64,000 nt of DNA from Paenibacillus psychroresistens (GTDB lineage: Bacteria > Bacillota > Bacilli > Paenibacillales > NBRC-103111): positions 652,501-716,500 of the forward strand of contig NZ_CP034235.1 of NCBI RefSeq assembly GCF_009728935.1, read 5' to 3'. The position numbers and the translations under genes are program-made. The first letter of the stretch is position 1, and every line of letters begins with the position of its first letter. Positions 51,369 through 62,130 of the stretch are shown here, piece by piece. A model generated the notes under the pieces. The model had not been told where the DNA came from. It saw only the letters and a list, made by a program, of their open reading frames with translations, and made no database searches.

Positions 51369-52421
51369 ATGAGGGCAGTTGTTTCGCTGAAGGGTAAGAT
51401 TGATATTGTAGAATTGCAAAAACCTCCCATTGAAGCGAACCACGTGCTAATAGAAACCTGTTATTCGGCTATTAGCTCAGGCACAGAGCTTTTGCTGAAA
51501 AATCGCATGACAGAGCATCCGATTTCACTTGGTTATAGCGCGATGGGAATCGTACAGGAAATCGGTGAGGGAATCACTCATGTGTCCATAGGACAACGGG
51601 TAGCTTGCTACGGGGCTCCTTATGTCAGGCATGCGGAAATACTGGCGGTTCCCAGGCATTTGGTTGTCCCGCTGCCGGATGAATGCAATTCGCAAGAGGC
51701 AGCCTTCGTTGGCCTTGGTGCAATTGCCATTCACGCGTTGCGGCAGGCTGATTTGCGTTTTGGAGAGTCGGTTGTCGTGGTTGGACTCGGCATATTGGGG
51801 CAAATAGCGAGTCAGATTGCGGAAGCTTCCGGCTACAGGCTAATTGGTTTTGATCTGTTGGAAGAACGCTGCGCAAAGCTTTCGGAGGCGTGTACGGCAA
51901 TAGTGTACAGCCATGAGCAAGATGTCCGTAGTGCCATCGATTCGATTTCACAGCAGCAAGGTGCTGACGCGGTGATCATCTGCGCTAATGGCGCTAATGC
52001 GGGAATAATTGATCAGGCACTCGGGTGGATTCGTGATAAGGGAAAAATAGTGATTGTTGGTGACGTCAAGATGGACTTTGATCGGGAGCTGATGTTTGCT
52101 AAGGAGGCACAGGTGCTGATCTCGCGTGCGGGTGGTCCTGGACGGTATGACAGCAGCTACGAAAGCAAGGGAAATGATTATCCGATCAGCTACGTCCGTT
52201 GGACGGAAGGCCGCAACATGGCGGAATTTATCCGATTACTTGCAGAAAAACGAATTTCCATTGAAATGCTGATCTCTCATAAGATGACTCTTTCATCGAT
52301 GACGGAGGCTTACGAATTGCTTCACGAGTCTCCGCAGGATGTCCTCGGGGTTTTAGTAGATTACGGGAAGCAGCAAGAAAACGAACCGAGAATGACAATT
52401 CTAGAAACGATCCAGGGCTAA
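51369..52421 (+). CDS. MDR-type dehydrogenase
   Basis: A 350-residue medium-chain dehydrogenase with 'SAISSGTEL' near residue 36, Rossmann fold 'VVVVGLGILGQIASQIAEASG', and a C-terminal region 'VRWTEGRNMAEFIRLLAEKRI' also seen in bi-domain sugar oxidoreductases. AAGGAAGGAG precedes the ATG. It is followed after 63 nt, across a perfect cre site, by the first giant secreted protein. Confidence 0.88.
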   Translation: MRAVVSLKGKIDIVELQKPPIEANHVLIETCYSAISSGTELLLKNRMTEHPISLGYSAMGIVQEIGEGITHVSIGQRVACYGAPYVRHAEILAVPRHLVVPLPDECNSQEAAFVGLGAIAIHALRQADLRFGESVVVVGLGILGQIASQIAEASGYRLIGFDLLEERCAKLSEACTAIVYSHEQDVRSAIDSISQQQGADAVIICANGANAGIIDQALGWIRDKGKIVIVGDVKMDFDRELMFAKEAQVLISRAGGPGRYDSSYESKGNDYPISYVRWTEGRNMAEFIRLLAEKRISIEMLISHKMTLSSMTEAYELLHESPQDVLGVLVDYGKQQENEPRMTILETIQG

Positions 52422-52446
52422 TTTAGCTTTGGATCAAAATTTAATA

Positions 52447-52460
52447 TGTAAGCGATTTCA
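52447..52460 (+). promoter_or_regulatory. cre site (CcpA operator)
   Basis: TGTAAGCGATTTCA matches TGWAANCGNTNWCA at all 14 positions, 24 nt before the start of the secreted propeller protein. Confidence 0.75.
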
Positions 52461-52484
52461 TAATTCGTAAAAAGGGTGATGAGA

Positions 52485-55400
52485 ATGTTTAGGTCAACAA
52501 TTGCAAGAAAAGTGTTTCATAAATGGTTGTTGGTTACATTAGCTTTGTTATGTCTGATTTCCCTCGTGCCATCGGCTGTACGGGCCGCTGATTCAGCGGA
52601 GAATATTCCAGTAATAAATCCCGGATTTGAGCAAGATTTAATCTCAAACAAAATTCCGGGATGGGGTTATTATACTAGCGGCTCAACTACAGGGCTTTCA
52701 CTTTCTGAATCGGTCAAGTTCGCAGGTGCTAGAAGCTTGAAGATGGTGAAAACAGTAACAAATGCGCCGCTTGGAGCGGAAAGCATTAAACTTGCTGTCA
52801 CTTCAGGGAAAACCTACGAAGCTGCAATTAAACTAAATTTTAAAGATGCTGGCGGTTCGGGATCTCCTGCTCTATGGATTCGTTGGTACAATGCAGCGGG
52901 GCAGCCGTTAAACAAACAAGCTACTTATTCGATCCCTGCACCTCCATTAAACAAGTGGTTGGATATTCATGCTAATGGTATTGCACCATCGGATGCCGCT
53001 TTTGCGACGATTTTCGTGTATGCTTCCACGGGTGTAACAATGGCTGCCTATGTGGATGAAACGCAGTTTTATCGGGTTGTCGATCAGATTGCTCTGCAGA
53101 ATCCTGGATTCGAAACGGCTGCATCAGGGTCGACTATTCCAGGCTGGGGGCTTTATTCTGGCACACCAACCAGCTCCATTTCGATAAGTACGGCAGAGCA
53201 GAATAGCGGATTGTCTAGTTTGTTGTTAGAAGATACCAGCAACTCGCTCCCTGCTGGATTGAATACACTAGCGATCGCTGTGGAACCCGATGGTTTGTAT
53301 GAAGCAAAGGCGAGTGTTCGCTTGATATCAGGCGGGAGTGTAGTCATGTACATTAAATACTACAATTCTGCAGGCAGTGAAGTCGGTCAATCCTCCATTC
53401 AATTCGCTGCTCCGCTTAATACGTGGAATCAATTTAAAGTGGAGGGGATAGCTCCGTTAAATGCCGTAACGGCTAAGGTCTTACTGTATTCTGGAGTGGC
53501 GACTCTTAGCAAAGCTTATTTCGACGATGTCTCCTTTACAAAGAAAGTAAATGAGACGCTTTCGTTGCCTTTTGCATATGGGGCGCCTGTTAATTTAGGA
53601 AAGGCGACGCTTGCATCCTCGACATTAGGGGGAGCAATTGGCAACGGAGAGCTTTATTTCGTGTCTAACGGCGCACCAGGGACGTTTTATGCAGTTAATG
53701 CCGTTACGGGGGAAATTAATTTCTCGGAAGCAGTCCCTGGCACGACAGAAACTTGGGCGGTGACGGTCGGTTCGGATCACAACGTTTATTTTGCTGCTAC
53801 GGCCAATCGCGGCTTCTGGAAGTACGACCCGATCCTGAAGAAGATCACAAAAGTGGGGAATAATCCTTCCGAGAATTTCGTTTGGGATCTGGATGCGAGT
53901 TCGGACGGCATTATATATGGCTCTGTCTATCCGAATGCCAAAGTATTTACCTATAACACCAATACCGGTTTGTTTGCCGATCTCGGCAATATGTATCCAG
54001 GTGAACAATATGTCCGTGGAAGCGGGGTTACCGACCGGTACTTGTATGCCGGAATTGGTTCAATCAAGCATTTGATCCGAATCGATCGAACAAGTGGAGA
54101 ACGGGTGGAAATCCCGCTCTCAGTTACAGGTCAGACCGGGTTTATCCATAATATTTGGGCTTACAACGGCCTCCTTTATATCGCTCACGGAACATCAATG
54201 ATCATCCTTAATGAGCAAAATTTCGCTGATGTGAAGCTGAGTATCCTCAATACGGACTCAAAAGCTTTTGATGGCCAAATCTCCCCGCCATCCCCTTATA
54301 ATGACAATCTGATTTATTATCGCAATAAAACTTCAAGCAATTTGTGGTCTTATAGTGTCGCAACGAATACGGTGCAGGCTGTGACACAGCAGAATACGCT
54401 TCCGGAAGTCGACTCCAGAGCATTGAATTGGATCACATTACCTGACGGCAGCCAAGTGTTGGCTATCCTTTTCGCGAACGGTAAATATACACTTTACAAT
54501 CCGCAGGATAACTCCTTGGAAACTATCCAAGTACCTGTGGCAGGGGACGGTGTTAATATTCAAAGTCTAGCGGCAGGGCCGGACGGCAAGCAGTATCTCG
54601 GTGGTTTTATTGATGGGCTTAGCGTATTCGATGAATCCACTCAAAGCTACCAGGTGCAAGCGTCTATTCCTAATTCTGTACATCAAGTAGAGGAGATCGG
54701 CTTTTTGAATGGCAAGACTTACTTCGGTGCTTACACAGGAGCGCGCATCTATCGTTACGATGCAGGTTTGCCTTATAGCTATGGGGAGACAGCTGCGAAT
54801 AATCCAGGTTTGGTTAATACGATTCCACAGCTGCAAGATCGGCCTTACGCGTTTGCTTCGGGCGATAACAAGCTGTTTGTAGGAACGGTACCGGCTTATG
54901 GAGTTCTGGGTGGCAGCTTGACCATTTTTGATGAGACAACCGGTTTGTGGAGTACTAAACGGAACGTTGTACAAGATCAAAGCATTATTGCTCTCGCCTA
55001 TAAGAATGGAATTGTTTACGGAGGCACATCTATCGATGGTGGCCTAGGGTCAGCCAGTACGGCCACTTCCGCCAAGCTGTTCAAATGGAATACGGCAACA
55101 AACACCAAGGTGGATGAGTTTGAGCCAGCTATCCCAGGCTTGACATCGCCGATATTGCTTGGCGGGCTATCCTTTGGTCCTGATGGATTGCTTTGGGGCG
55201 GTGCATGGGGAACGGATGCTCAAGGTGGATCTATTTACGCAATCTATGCGATGAATCCCAACACCAACGCTGTTGTGAAAAGTAAATTAATTTACCCTAA
55301 TGTGAGCGGAGGCAACACTTGGCGGGCGTTTTATTTACGGTGGGGGAAAGATGGCTTGCTGTATACGACAATAGCGCGATATGTGACGGTTTTCGATCCG

Positions 55401-56975
55401 GTCACCTTGAAATCACGCAAGCTTGTGGATGCCCAAACCAACCTGATGGATTTGGGTATGGACGGAAGCATTTATTATACATCGGGGCCGACACTGTTCA
55501 AACTGCCCGTTCCGCTTTCTCAAGCTTCCATATCGATGGGAAATGCCACACTAGAACAGGGGAAAAGCGAGCCTATTATCAGCTCCGCTGTTCTGGCGAA
55601 TGGACTTCCGGCCATCATGGCGGGGGGCACAATTGCATTCACAAGCAGCGACCCAACTGTATTGACAGTAGTTTATGGGCAGGCACAGGCGCTTATGGTG
55701 GGATCCGCAAATGTATATGCCGATATAACTTTGGGTGGGAAGACCATTAGGACCAATACAATTCAGGTTACGGTGGCACGGGCACCAATTGACCCAACCT
55801 TCACAGCAAATATTGCAACTCCAACCAATACGGACATCATCGTAACAATCAGCTATCCAACTGACGCAGCGGCGAAAGAATATAAAGTGGGGGCAAGCGG
55901 AACATGGATAGCCTACACGGATCCTATTGTGGTTTCAAACAATAATACAGTCTACGCAAGAGAAACGAATCCTGCAGGCAGAGTATCCAATATAACCAGC
56001 TATGTGATAAGCAATATCGATAAAATAGCGCCAGCTACAACAGCAAGTTTATCGCCAATACAGCCGGATGGACCTAATGGTTCGTACATAAATCCTGTCA
56101 CAGTAACGTTAGTTAGTGGAGATAATCTTTCTGGTGTGGCGAGCACCGAATACAGTTTAGACGGGGTTTTATGGCAGCAGTATAATTCCCCAATTACGTT
56201 TGCTAAGCAAGGTCAGATCAGCTTGCTTTATAAGTCAACAGATCTAGCGGGAAATGTTGAAGCCGCGCAGAATCTTGGCTTTACACTTGCTGCATCAGCC
56301 GTAAAGGTTCAGCTTAAAGACAGCAACGGAAATCCGCTAAGTGGGGGTGTAGTTAGCTATTACGATGGAGGATGGAAAGAGTTTGGCATAACGGACAGCT
56401 CCGGAACGGCAACGAAATCTTTAGCGAATAAGAGCTACACCTTCAGCATGACTTATGAAGGCACACGCAAAGAGCTTGTACAAAATACAGGAACGGATAA
56501 TGTGGTTGTTTTCCAGACCGTCAACGTTAAGGTGCAGCTCAAGGACAGTCAGGGAAATCCGTTAGATACTGGAGCAGTGAGCTATTATGCGGGAAGCTGG
56601 AGAACCTTTGGCAATACGGTTGGAGGCCAAATCAGCAAGGAATTGTTGGCAGGTTCCTATACCTTTAGTATGACTTATGAAGGCACACGCAAAGAGCTTG
56701 TACAGAATACAGGAACGGACAATGCGGTTGTTTTCCAGACGATCAACGTCAAAGTGCAGCTCAAAGACAGCCTGGGAAATCCGTTAGATACCGGTACAGT
56801 AAGCTATTATGCAGGAAGCTGGCGGACCTTTGGACTTACAACAGGAGGAGAGATCAGCAAAGAGCTGTTGTCCGGTACTTATTCCTTTGATATGAGTTAT
56901 GCCGGAACGCATAAACAAATTGCAATTAATATCACAACAAATCCAACGATAGTCTTTCAAACCCCCTTGGGATAA
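52485..56975 (+). CDS. Giant secreted protein: two CBM-like modules, beta-propeller, Ig-like modules and three C-terminal repeats
   Basis: A 1496-residue exported protein; signal peptide to about residue 35 ('SAVRAAD'). Two homologous lectin-like modules start near 38 ('NPGFEQDL ... IPGWG') and 200 ('NPGFETAAS ... IPGWG'). A large beta-propeller covers about 360-1010 with repeated 'G..YFxSxGxPGxFYAVN' and '[10 protein letters not shown]' features. Then come a BIG2-like Ig domain (about 1010-1100), a chitobiase/OmpL47-like pair (1105-1270) and three tandem repeats of 74-75 residues starting near 1273, 1348 and 1422 ('[13 protein letters not shown]', '[16 protein letters not shown]'). The ATG at 52485 is preferred behind AAAGGGTGA. 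No catalytic family is recognised; a polysaccharide-binding role or novel lyase is possible. Confidence 0.85.
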   Translation: MFRSTIARKVFHKWLLVTLALLCLISLVPSAVRAADSAENIPVINPGFEQDLISNKIPGWGYYTSGSTTGLSLSESVKFAGARSLKMVKTVTNAPLGAESIKLAVTSGKTYEAAIKLNFKDAGGSGSPALWIRWYNAAGQPLNKQATYSIPAPPLNKWLDIHANGIAPSDAAFATIFVYASTGVTMAAYVDETQFYRVVDQIALQNPGFETAASGSTIPGWGLYSGTPTSSISISTAEQNSGLSSLLLEDTSNSLPAGLNTLAIAVEPDGLYEAKASVRLISGGSVVMYIKYYNSAGSEVGQSSIQFAAPLNTWNQFKVEGIAPLNAVTAKVLLYSGVATLSKAYFDDVSFTKKVNETLSLPFAYGAPVNLGKATLASSTLGGAIGNGELYFVSNGAPGTFYAVNAVTGEINFSEAVPGTTETWAVTVGSDHNVYFAATANRGFWKYDPILKKITKVGNNPSENFVWDLDASSDGIIYGSVYPNAKVFTYNTNTGLFADLGNMYPGEQYVRGSGVTDRYLYAGIGSIKHLIRIDRTSGERVEIPLSVTGQTGFIHNIWAYNGLLYIAHGTSMIILNEQNFADVKLSILNTDSKAFDGQISPPSPYNDNLIYYRNKTSSNLWSYSVATNTVQAVTQQNTLPEVDSRALNWITLPDGSQVLAILFANGKYTLYNPQDNSLETIQVPVAGDGVNIQSLAAGPDGKQYLGGFIDGLSVFDESTQSYQVQASIPNSVHQVEEIGFLNGKTYFGAYTGARIYRYDAGLPYSYGETAANNPGLVNTIPQLQDRPYAFASGDNKLFVGTVPAYGVLGGSLTIFDETTGLWSTKRNVVQDQSIIALAYKNGIVYGGTSIDGGLGSASTATSAKLFKWNTATNTKVDEFEPAIPGLTSPILLGGLSFGPDGLLWGGAWGTDAQGGSIYAIYAMNPNTNAVVKSKLIYPNVSGGNTWRAFYLRWGKDGLLYTTIARYVTVFDPVTLKSRKLVDAQTNLMDLGMDGSIYYTSGPTLFKLPVPLSQASISMGNATLEQGKSEPIISSAVLANGLPAIMAGGTIAFTSSDPTVLTVVYGQAQALMVGSANVYADITLGGKTIRTNTIQVTVARAPIDPTFTANIATPTNTDIIVTISYPTDAAAKEYKVGASGTWIAYTDPIVVSNNNTVYARETNPAGRVSNITSYVISNIDKIAPATTASLSPIQPDGPNGSYINPVTVTLVSGDNLSGVASTEYSLDGVLWQQYNSPITFAKQGQISLLYKSTDLAGNVEAAQNLGFTLAASAVKVQLKDSNGNPLSGGVVSYYDGGWKEFGITDSSGTATKSLANKSYTFSMTYEGTRKELVQNTGTDNVVVFQTVNVKVQLKDSQGNPLDTGAVSYYAGSWRTFGNTVGGQISKELLAGSYTFSMTYEGTRKELVQNTGTDNAVVFQTINVKVQLKDSLGNPLDTGTVSYYAGSWRTFGLTTGGEISKELLSGTYSFDMSYAGTHKQIAINITTNPTIVFQTPLG

Positions 56976-56986
56976 AAGGAGAAAGG

Positions 56987-59900
56987 ATGATTAGAATGAC
57001 TATGTTCATGTCAGGTAGAAAGATACTGCAAGTTTGTTTTTGTGGGGTATTGTTAGCTTTGTTATGCTTGGTTATCCTCAAACCTTCACCCGTACACGCT
57101 GGCGATACAATCGTGAATATTCCGGTGACAAACTCTGATTTTGAAGAAGAATTGGTTTCAGGTGAAATTCCAGGTTGGGACAATTTCTCTGGCGGCTACA
57201 CAAATTCGGGTCTTACCTGGACGGGAACGGTCAAATACTCTGGCCTTAAAAGCGTCAAATTCTTGAAAACGGCCACGGGGTTACCGCTCGGATTGGAAAG
57301 CTCACAAAAAACAGTCACGGCAGGAGAAACCTATGAAGCATCGGTCAAGCTGAATGTTGCCAGCTATACCGGTTCTCCGTCGCTTCGGATTCGCTGGTAC
57401 AACTCATCAGGAATATACTTGAGCAAAGAAGCGATTTATAGTATTACCCCAACTTTAAATGTGTGGCAGGATGTACGCGTTAAGGGGGCTGCGCCTTATG
57501 ATGCCGCCTTTGCAACGATTATGGTATATTCTGACGCCTCGTATACAGCTTCGGCGTATGTGGACGAGGTTATGTTGTACCGCGTAGCCGATTACAATAG
57601 TCTGCTTAATTACGGATTCGAAGAGATTAATGGATCTGTTATCCCAGGATGGACGAATTACAATGCTAACGGCACCGTTGAACGAAGCGTAGCACAGCAC
57701 GACACTGGGGTTGCTAGTCTGCGAATTTATGACAACAGTACTGTGAATAGCGTTGGGCTTTTCAGCCAAGCGATTATTGCAGAGCCGGGAAAAGCATATC
57801 AAGCAAAGGCGAGAGTGAAATTGATATCCGGAAGCTCACAAGCGTATATTAAATTCTACGATGCAGGCGGCAACGAGATTCTTTCCAAATCCTATGCAAT
57901 CAACAACGCGCCCAATTGGACCTCATTAATCAATTTTTATGAAACGGCTCCAGCGACTGCGGCCACGGTCAGATTGTTATTTTATTCTAGTCTAGGGGGT
58001 ACCAGTGAAACGTATTGGGACAATGCTTCGTTATTTATGGCAGGGCTCGAAGTTTCGAATGCGTACAACTCTCCTGTTAGTTTGGGTGAAGCGACGGAAT
58101 CAGCGTCGACGCAGGGAGGAGCGATATCGAGCGCGAACAACGAAGTGTATTTCGTGTCCAGCGGCAATCCGGGAAGGTTTTATGCAGTTAATGCCACTAC
58201 GGGGGTAGTCAATTTCTCGGCTCTTGTACCGAATACAACAGAAACCTGGGCGGTTACTGTTGCGTCAAATAATAAAGTGTATTTTAGCAGTACAAATACA
58301 AGCAATGGCAAGTTGTGGATGTATGATCCGGTTTCAGATGCCATCACAGTGGTAGGAATCAATCCGGCTCCTAACTCGAAATTCGTCTGGGATCTAGATG
58401 CGGATGCGAACGGTAAAATAATCGGCTCTACCTATTCCCCAGAGGTTGCTGACGTAGGTAATCCTTCCATTGATGATCCTGATGACGGCAAAATATTTGA
58501 ATTCAATACAAGTAATAATACGTTTAGCAGCCTCATCAATAACGGGGCGATGTATTCGGGCGAGAATTATGTTCGGGGTTCTGCAGTTACCAGCTCGTAC
58601 GTGTATGCGGGAATCGGCGCAAAAAAGCATTTGATACGAATGGATAGGGCTACCCAAGCCAAAGTGGAAATTCCTCTCGGAGTATATCATAATGGAGCGA
58701 ATATTACGGGGTCGACAGATTTCGTGCACAACGTCTGGGTAAACAGCGGAAAACTGTACGTCGCGCATGGTACTTCGTTTAGCATTATCAACGAGAGCTC
58801 ACCGTATAATGTGTTGAAGTTTGTAGATTGGCAGGATCCAGAGGCGTTTGACGGCAAGTTCGCACCTCCATCCCCTTATAATGCCAATCTGATCTATTAT
58901 CGCAATAAATTTACGAGCACTCTGTGGACGTATAATGCTTCAACGAATGTGGTGGCGGAAGTGTTGAACGCGTCGAATTTACCGATTACTCTTCCATCCT
59001 TTGGGCTAAAAGCAATCGATTGGGTCAACGCAGATGGTGTCCAAAAGCTGGCGATGCTGTTCTCAAACACACAGACCGCGCTTTACTATCCGACCACGAA
59101 TGCATTGACGGTATTTCAACCGGTTGCGTCTGTTAGCGGGGTCAATATTCAAAGCTTGGCGAAAGGACCGGACAACAAGCTGTATCTTGGCGGTTTCATC
59201 GATGGAATGAGTGTATTCAACGAGACATCGCAGACATACCAAGTGAAGCAGGCGGCTCCGTTCGCTCCGCACCAAATTGAGGAGACCGGCTTTTTGAACG
59301 GCAAGACCTTTTTCGGTGCTTATGGGGGAGGGCGTATTTACCGCTATGATGCAGGTTTGGCTTATAACTTCAAGGAAGATGCTACGGGTAATCCAGGTCT
59401 CGTTTACACGGTTCCAAATCAAGATCGACCTTATGGATTTGCCTCTGGCGACAACAAGCTGTTTATCGGAACGGTAGCTGGCTACCAACAGCTGGAAGGT
59501 GCCTTGACCACTTACAATGCAACGACCGATACATGGCGGACGGATACCGACATTGTATATGAACAAAGTATCATTGCGCTCGCCTATCGTAACGGCATCG
59601 TCTATGGAAGCACGTCGATTGACGGAGGTCTCGGTATACCGCCTGTGGCGACGACAGCCGTAATGTTCAAGTGGGATGCGGTGAATAACGTTAAACTTGG
59701 CGAAAGTCCGCTTACGATCAATGGTTTGACGAACATCACACTCATCGGCAAGCTGGTATTTGATTCGGATGGAAATCTGTGGGGCGGCGCATTCGGAAAT
59801 ACTAACTACAGTTCCCATACGGCTTTCGCGCTCTTTAAAATGAATCCCGCGAACTATCAGATTCTAGATTCTATTGTGATGTATCCAGATTCCCCAAGAG

Positions 59901-60112
59901 CAAGCCAATGGCGAGGATTTTATTTGAACTTTGGAACGGACGGCAAGTTGTATACGACGATCGGTCGTTATTTAACTGTATTCGATCCGGCTAATCTAGC
60001 GAATAATACTAAGGTTGTAGATAAAAATGTTTCACTGATGGCGATGGGCTTAAACGATGATATTTATTATACAACAGGAGGAACAAGGCTTTTTAAATTG
60101 CCTAAGCAGTAG
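56987..60112 (+). CDS. Giant secreted paralogue: two CBM-like modules plus beta-propeller
   Basis: A 1041-residue exported protein, colinear with the first 1010 residues of the gene just upstream (e.g. '[13 protein letters not shown]', '[15 protein letters not shown]' are nearly identical) but lacking the Ig-like and repeat tail. The signal peptide runs to about residue 33 ('SPVHAGD'). It begins 11 nt after the previous stop with AAGGAG upstream, so both are one operon under the cre at 52447. The pair arose by tandem duplication with gain or loss of the C-terminal modules. Confidence 0.87.
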   Translation: MIRMTMFMSGRKILQVCFCGVLLALLCLVILKPSPVHAGDTIVNIPVTNSDFEEELVSGEIPGWDNFSGGYTNSGLTWTGTVKYSGLKSVKFLKTATGLPLGLESSQKTVTAGETYEASVKLNVASYTGSPSLRIRWYNSSGIYLSKEAIYSITPTLNVWQDVRVKGAAPYDAAFATIMVYSDASYTASAYVDEVMLYRVADYNSLLNYGFEEINGSVIPGWTNYNANGTVERSVAQHDTGVASLRIYDNSTVNSVGLFSQAIIAEPGKAYQAKARVKLISGSSQAYIKFYDAGGNEILSKSYAINNAPNWTSLINFYETAPATAATVRLLFYSSLGGTSETYWDNASLFMAGLEVSNAYNSPVSLGEATESASTQGGAISSANNEVYFVSSGNPGRFYAVNATTGVVNFSALVPNTTETWAVTVASNNKVYFSSTNTSNGKLWMYDPVSDAITVVGINPAPNSKFVWDLDADANGKIIGSTYSPEVADVGNPSIDDPDDGKIFEFNTSNNTFSSLINNGAMYSGENYVRGSAVTSSYVYAGIGAKKHLIRMDRATQAKVEIPLGVYHNGANITGSTDFVHNVWVNSGKLYVAHGTSFSIINESSPYNVLKFVDWQDPEAFDGKFAPPSPYNANLIYYRNKFTSTLWTYNASTNVVAEVLNASNLPITLPSFGLKAIDWVNADGVQKLAMLFSNTQTALYYPTTNALTVFQPVASVSGVNIQSLAKGPDNKLYLGGFIDGMSVFNETSQTYQVKQAAPFAPHQIEETGFLNGKTFFGAYGGGRIYRYDAGLAYNFKEDATGNPGLVYTVPNQDRPYGFASGDNKLFIGTVAGYQQLEGALTTYNATTDTWRTDTDIVYEQSIIALAYRNGIVYGSTSIDGGLGIPPVATTAVMFKWDAVNNVKLGESPLTINGLTNITLIGKLVFDSDGNLWGGAFGNTNYSSHTAFALFKMNPANYQILDSIVMYPDSPRASQWRGFYLNFGTDGKLYTTIGRYLTVFDPANLANNTKVVDKNVSLMAMGLNDDIYYTTGGTRLFKLPKQ

Positions 60113-60130
60113 TGGATTTTATTGTCAGAA

Positions 60131-60179
60131 CACGCGAAAACACCCCGTCCTGTAAGCTAAGGACAGGGTGTTTTCGCGT
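60131..60179. terminator. Strong terminator hairpin
   Basis: CGAAAACACCCCGTCCT pairs with AGGACAGGGTGTTTTCG around an 8-nt loop. It follows the secreted paralogue operon and is symmetric enough to work both ways. Confidence 0.88.
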
Positions 60180-60276
60180 ACCCTTTCTCACAATCGGCCG
60201 TTATTTGATGGCATTTTCAACGGATCTCTCGAAATATACGCAGATTCTGCATGTAATAGGTTGTCATCAAAATTTA

Positions 60277-60461
60277 TAAGCCTAATATTTATGCTAAAAA
60301 TAGAGTTTAGGACCAGAAATTGATGCTTACGCACAATTTTTAGGCTTAAGTTTAAGGATTTTTTGAAAAACCAAGCTTTTTCCTGGAGATAAGCATGATT
60401 ATTGTGCTTAGGACTTAAAACGCCAATTGAGTAAACTGTATACGCATAAATTTTGTGCTTA
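60277..60461. repeat. Palindromic intergenic repeat, 51-nt spaced units, different core (copy C)
   Basis: Left-arm units TAAGCCTAATATTTATGC at 60277 and TACGCACAATTTTTAGGC at 60328 are 51 nt apart. Right-arm inverted units GCATGATTATTGTGCTTA ending 60410 and GCATAAATTTTGTGCTTA ending 60461 are also 51 nt apart. Total length is 185 nt and the inner span 83 nt, compared with 189-190 and 87-88 nt for copies A and B. The core sequence is unrelated to the CCTGCAAAAATACAGT of those copies. It occupies the 440-nt gap between two genes. Confidence 0.75.
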
Positions 60462-60554
60462 TGCTAAGGAAATTGAGCTCATTTCAGTTTTGCGCAGAAA
60501 TCAGCTCTTCAGCAACGGGATGGGTACCGGACATCGCTGTAGAGCTGATTTCCC

Positions 60555-61931
60555 CTAAAGAGCTTCCTCGAGCCTGCGCAAAACCGTCTCGAAGTTATCT
60601 AATCTCGCCCAGTAAAGCTTGAAAATGCGCCTCATGGTTTCCAACTCATGGAAGGTAACGTTCATGTCAGAATAAAAACGGAATGTAGGAATAATATCCC
60701 GATACAACATAAACCGGGAAGGGCGGGCAAAGCTTTCTTCACCGGTCCATTCAGCCATTGTCTTTATACTGGGAATGCTAAGCGAGTTTTTGCGGATATG
60801 AAGCTGTGTTTCCTCGGAAACGAGATAATCAATCAGCGCCTGGGCTGCTTCCTTCTGTTTACTGGACTTGTTGATAGCTAGGCCGATAATAATCAGCTGG
60901 GTTCTTGCTTCCTGGGAATAAGGAAGTGGGGCGATATCGTAGTCGAAATCAGCCTTTAGCAGATGATTCAAGCTGTAATAGCTGGTCACGATCATAGAGG
61001 CTTTTTGCTGCGAGAAATACATTTCACTATCCGAATCATTCTCCGACATATATAAGGATCCCGCATTCATTCCCTCAAATAACTGTAAGCTCATTTTCAT
61101 AGATTCCCGAAAATTCTCGTTATCGAGTATTAGCTTTCCTTGAGCATCACGTTCAAAAACAACTTTGTTCTGTAGTAGGAAAAGCGGCCAACGATTAATC
61201 GATTGTAAGTGAAAAAATAAACCAATGCGATCACGCTTTTTTGTTAAGGTAAGAGCGGCTTGCTGTACATCGTGCCAATTCCAGCTGCTGTCTGGCTCGA
61301 GCAGCTTTGCTTCCTTGAAATGCTCTTTATTGTAACACAGGACAATTGGAGAGAAAGTAAAAGGTTGCACGTAAAGGTTATTCGCTTCAGTGAATGGTCG
61401 AAACAAGAAGGGATAAGTGTTTTCCTTTGGCCTAAGTGGCTCCAGCATATCCATTATAGCTTCATTATCCTTACACAATCCGTAGTGATGATTGTTTAAA
61501 GTAATGAGGTCGAATGCGTCCCTGTCCAGTGCTTCTTTTGGGTTAGATGAGAAAACTGAATCTGAAATAGGAACCATCTGGACAACAATATGTGGAAAAC
61601 TCAATTGAAAATCGTCGATTAACTGCAATAAGTTGGCTTCTAGAATCAAGGTGGGATAATAACCGAATTTAAGAGTAAGTTTGGCGTTGAGTCCTGAACC
61701 CACAACACGTGTGCCGACTCGTGGTACTTTTTCAATCATTTCCTGGTCGAGCAGCTCTTCCAATCCTTTGCGAACGGAGTTTTTGCTTAATTGAAACTGT
61801 TCAGTAAGTGTTAATTCAGAAGGTAAAAAATCCCCCGGCTGCAGCTTCCCAGTTAATATATCATTTCTTAGAATCGCAATCATTTCTTCAAGTCGAGTTC
61901 GAAAGGTCGTTCTTTTGGGCTTGTCTGCCAT
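60555..61931 (-). CDS. GntR-type regulator fused to a family 1 solute-binding domain
   Basis: A 458-residue cytoplasmic regulator. Residues 10-80 are a GntR winged helix ('LQPGDFLPSELTLTEQFQLS', 'SVRKGLEELLDQEMI'); residues 90-458 resemble a family 1 extracellular sugar-binding protein ('FGYYPTLILEANLLQLIDDF', 'LDRDAFDLITLNNHHYG', 'KEAAQALIDYLVSEETQ'), but no export signal is present. The start at 61931 follows GGAGGT. It is divergent from an LplA-type receptor gene and probably senses the imported oligosaccharide. Confidence 0.88.
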   Translation of the reverse strand: MADKPKRTTFRTRLEEMIAILRNDILTGKLQPGDFLPSELTLTEQFQLSKNSVRKGLEELLDQEMIEKVPRVGTRVVGSGLNAKLTLKFGYYPTLILEANLLQLIDDFQLSFPHIVVQMVPISDSVFSSNPKEALDRDAFDLITLNNHHYGLCKDNEAIMDMLEPLRPKENTYPFLFRPFTEANNLYVQPFTFSPIVLCYNKEHFKEAKLLEPDSSWNWHDVQQAALTLTKKRDRIGLFFHLQSINRWPLFLLQNKVVFERDAQGKLILDNENFRESMKMSLQLFEGMNAGSLYMSENDSDSEMYFSQQKASMIVTSYYSLNHLLKADFDYDIAPLPYSQEARTQLIIIGLAINKSSKQKEAAQALIDYLVSEETQLHIRKNSLSIPSIKTMAEWTGEESFARPSRFMLYRDIIPTFRFYSDMNVTFHELETMRRIFKLYWARLDNFETVLRRLEEAL

Positions 61932-62108
61932 TTGCTGTAGAACCTCCATGTTTATGTAAGCGGTCAATTATTGGTATCTATCTGGTGCATATTATATAAT
62001 AATTATAGGCCATTATCCATCTGTAGAATGGACATTTCTTTATTTTGACCACTATTTCTTGTATTCGTCTGCTAGTTTCATTAATTCACCACACCTATAA
62101 TTAGTTTA
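61932..62108. other. Left part of the divergent regulatory region
   Basis: AT-rich non-coding DNA upstream of the GntR fusion gene. I see no firm promoter pair; TATTATATAATAATTATA near 61991 is AT-rich and could serve as a -10 on either strand. Confidence 0.4.
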
Positions 62109-62122
62109 AGTAAACGTTATCA
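62109..62122 (+). promoter_or_regulatory. cre-like site
   Basis: AGTAAACGTTATCA matches the cre consensus TGWAANCGNTNWCA at 13 of 14 positions (A for the first T), upstream of the receptor promoter. Confidence 0.6.
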
Positions 62123-62130
62123 TTTAGGTA

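Noticed and set aside
59063..59818. Long minus-strand open frame (about 250 codons) inside the second propeller gene
   Set aside because: It lies antisense to a well-supported secreted protein, has no ribosome-binding site and encodes a low-complexity Arg/Ile-rich product. It is a shadow of the coding strand.
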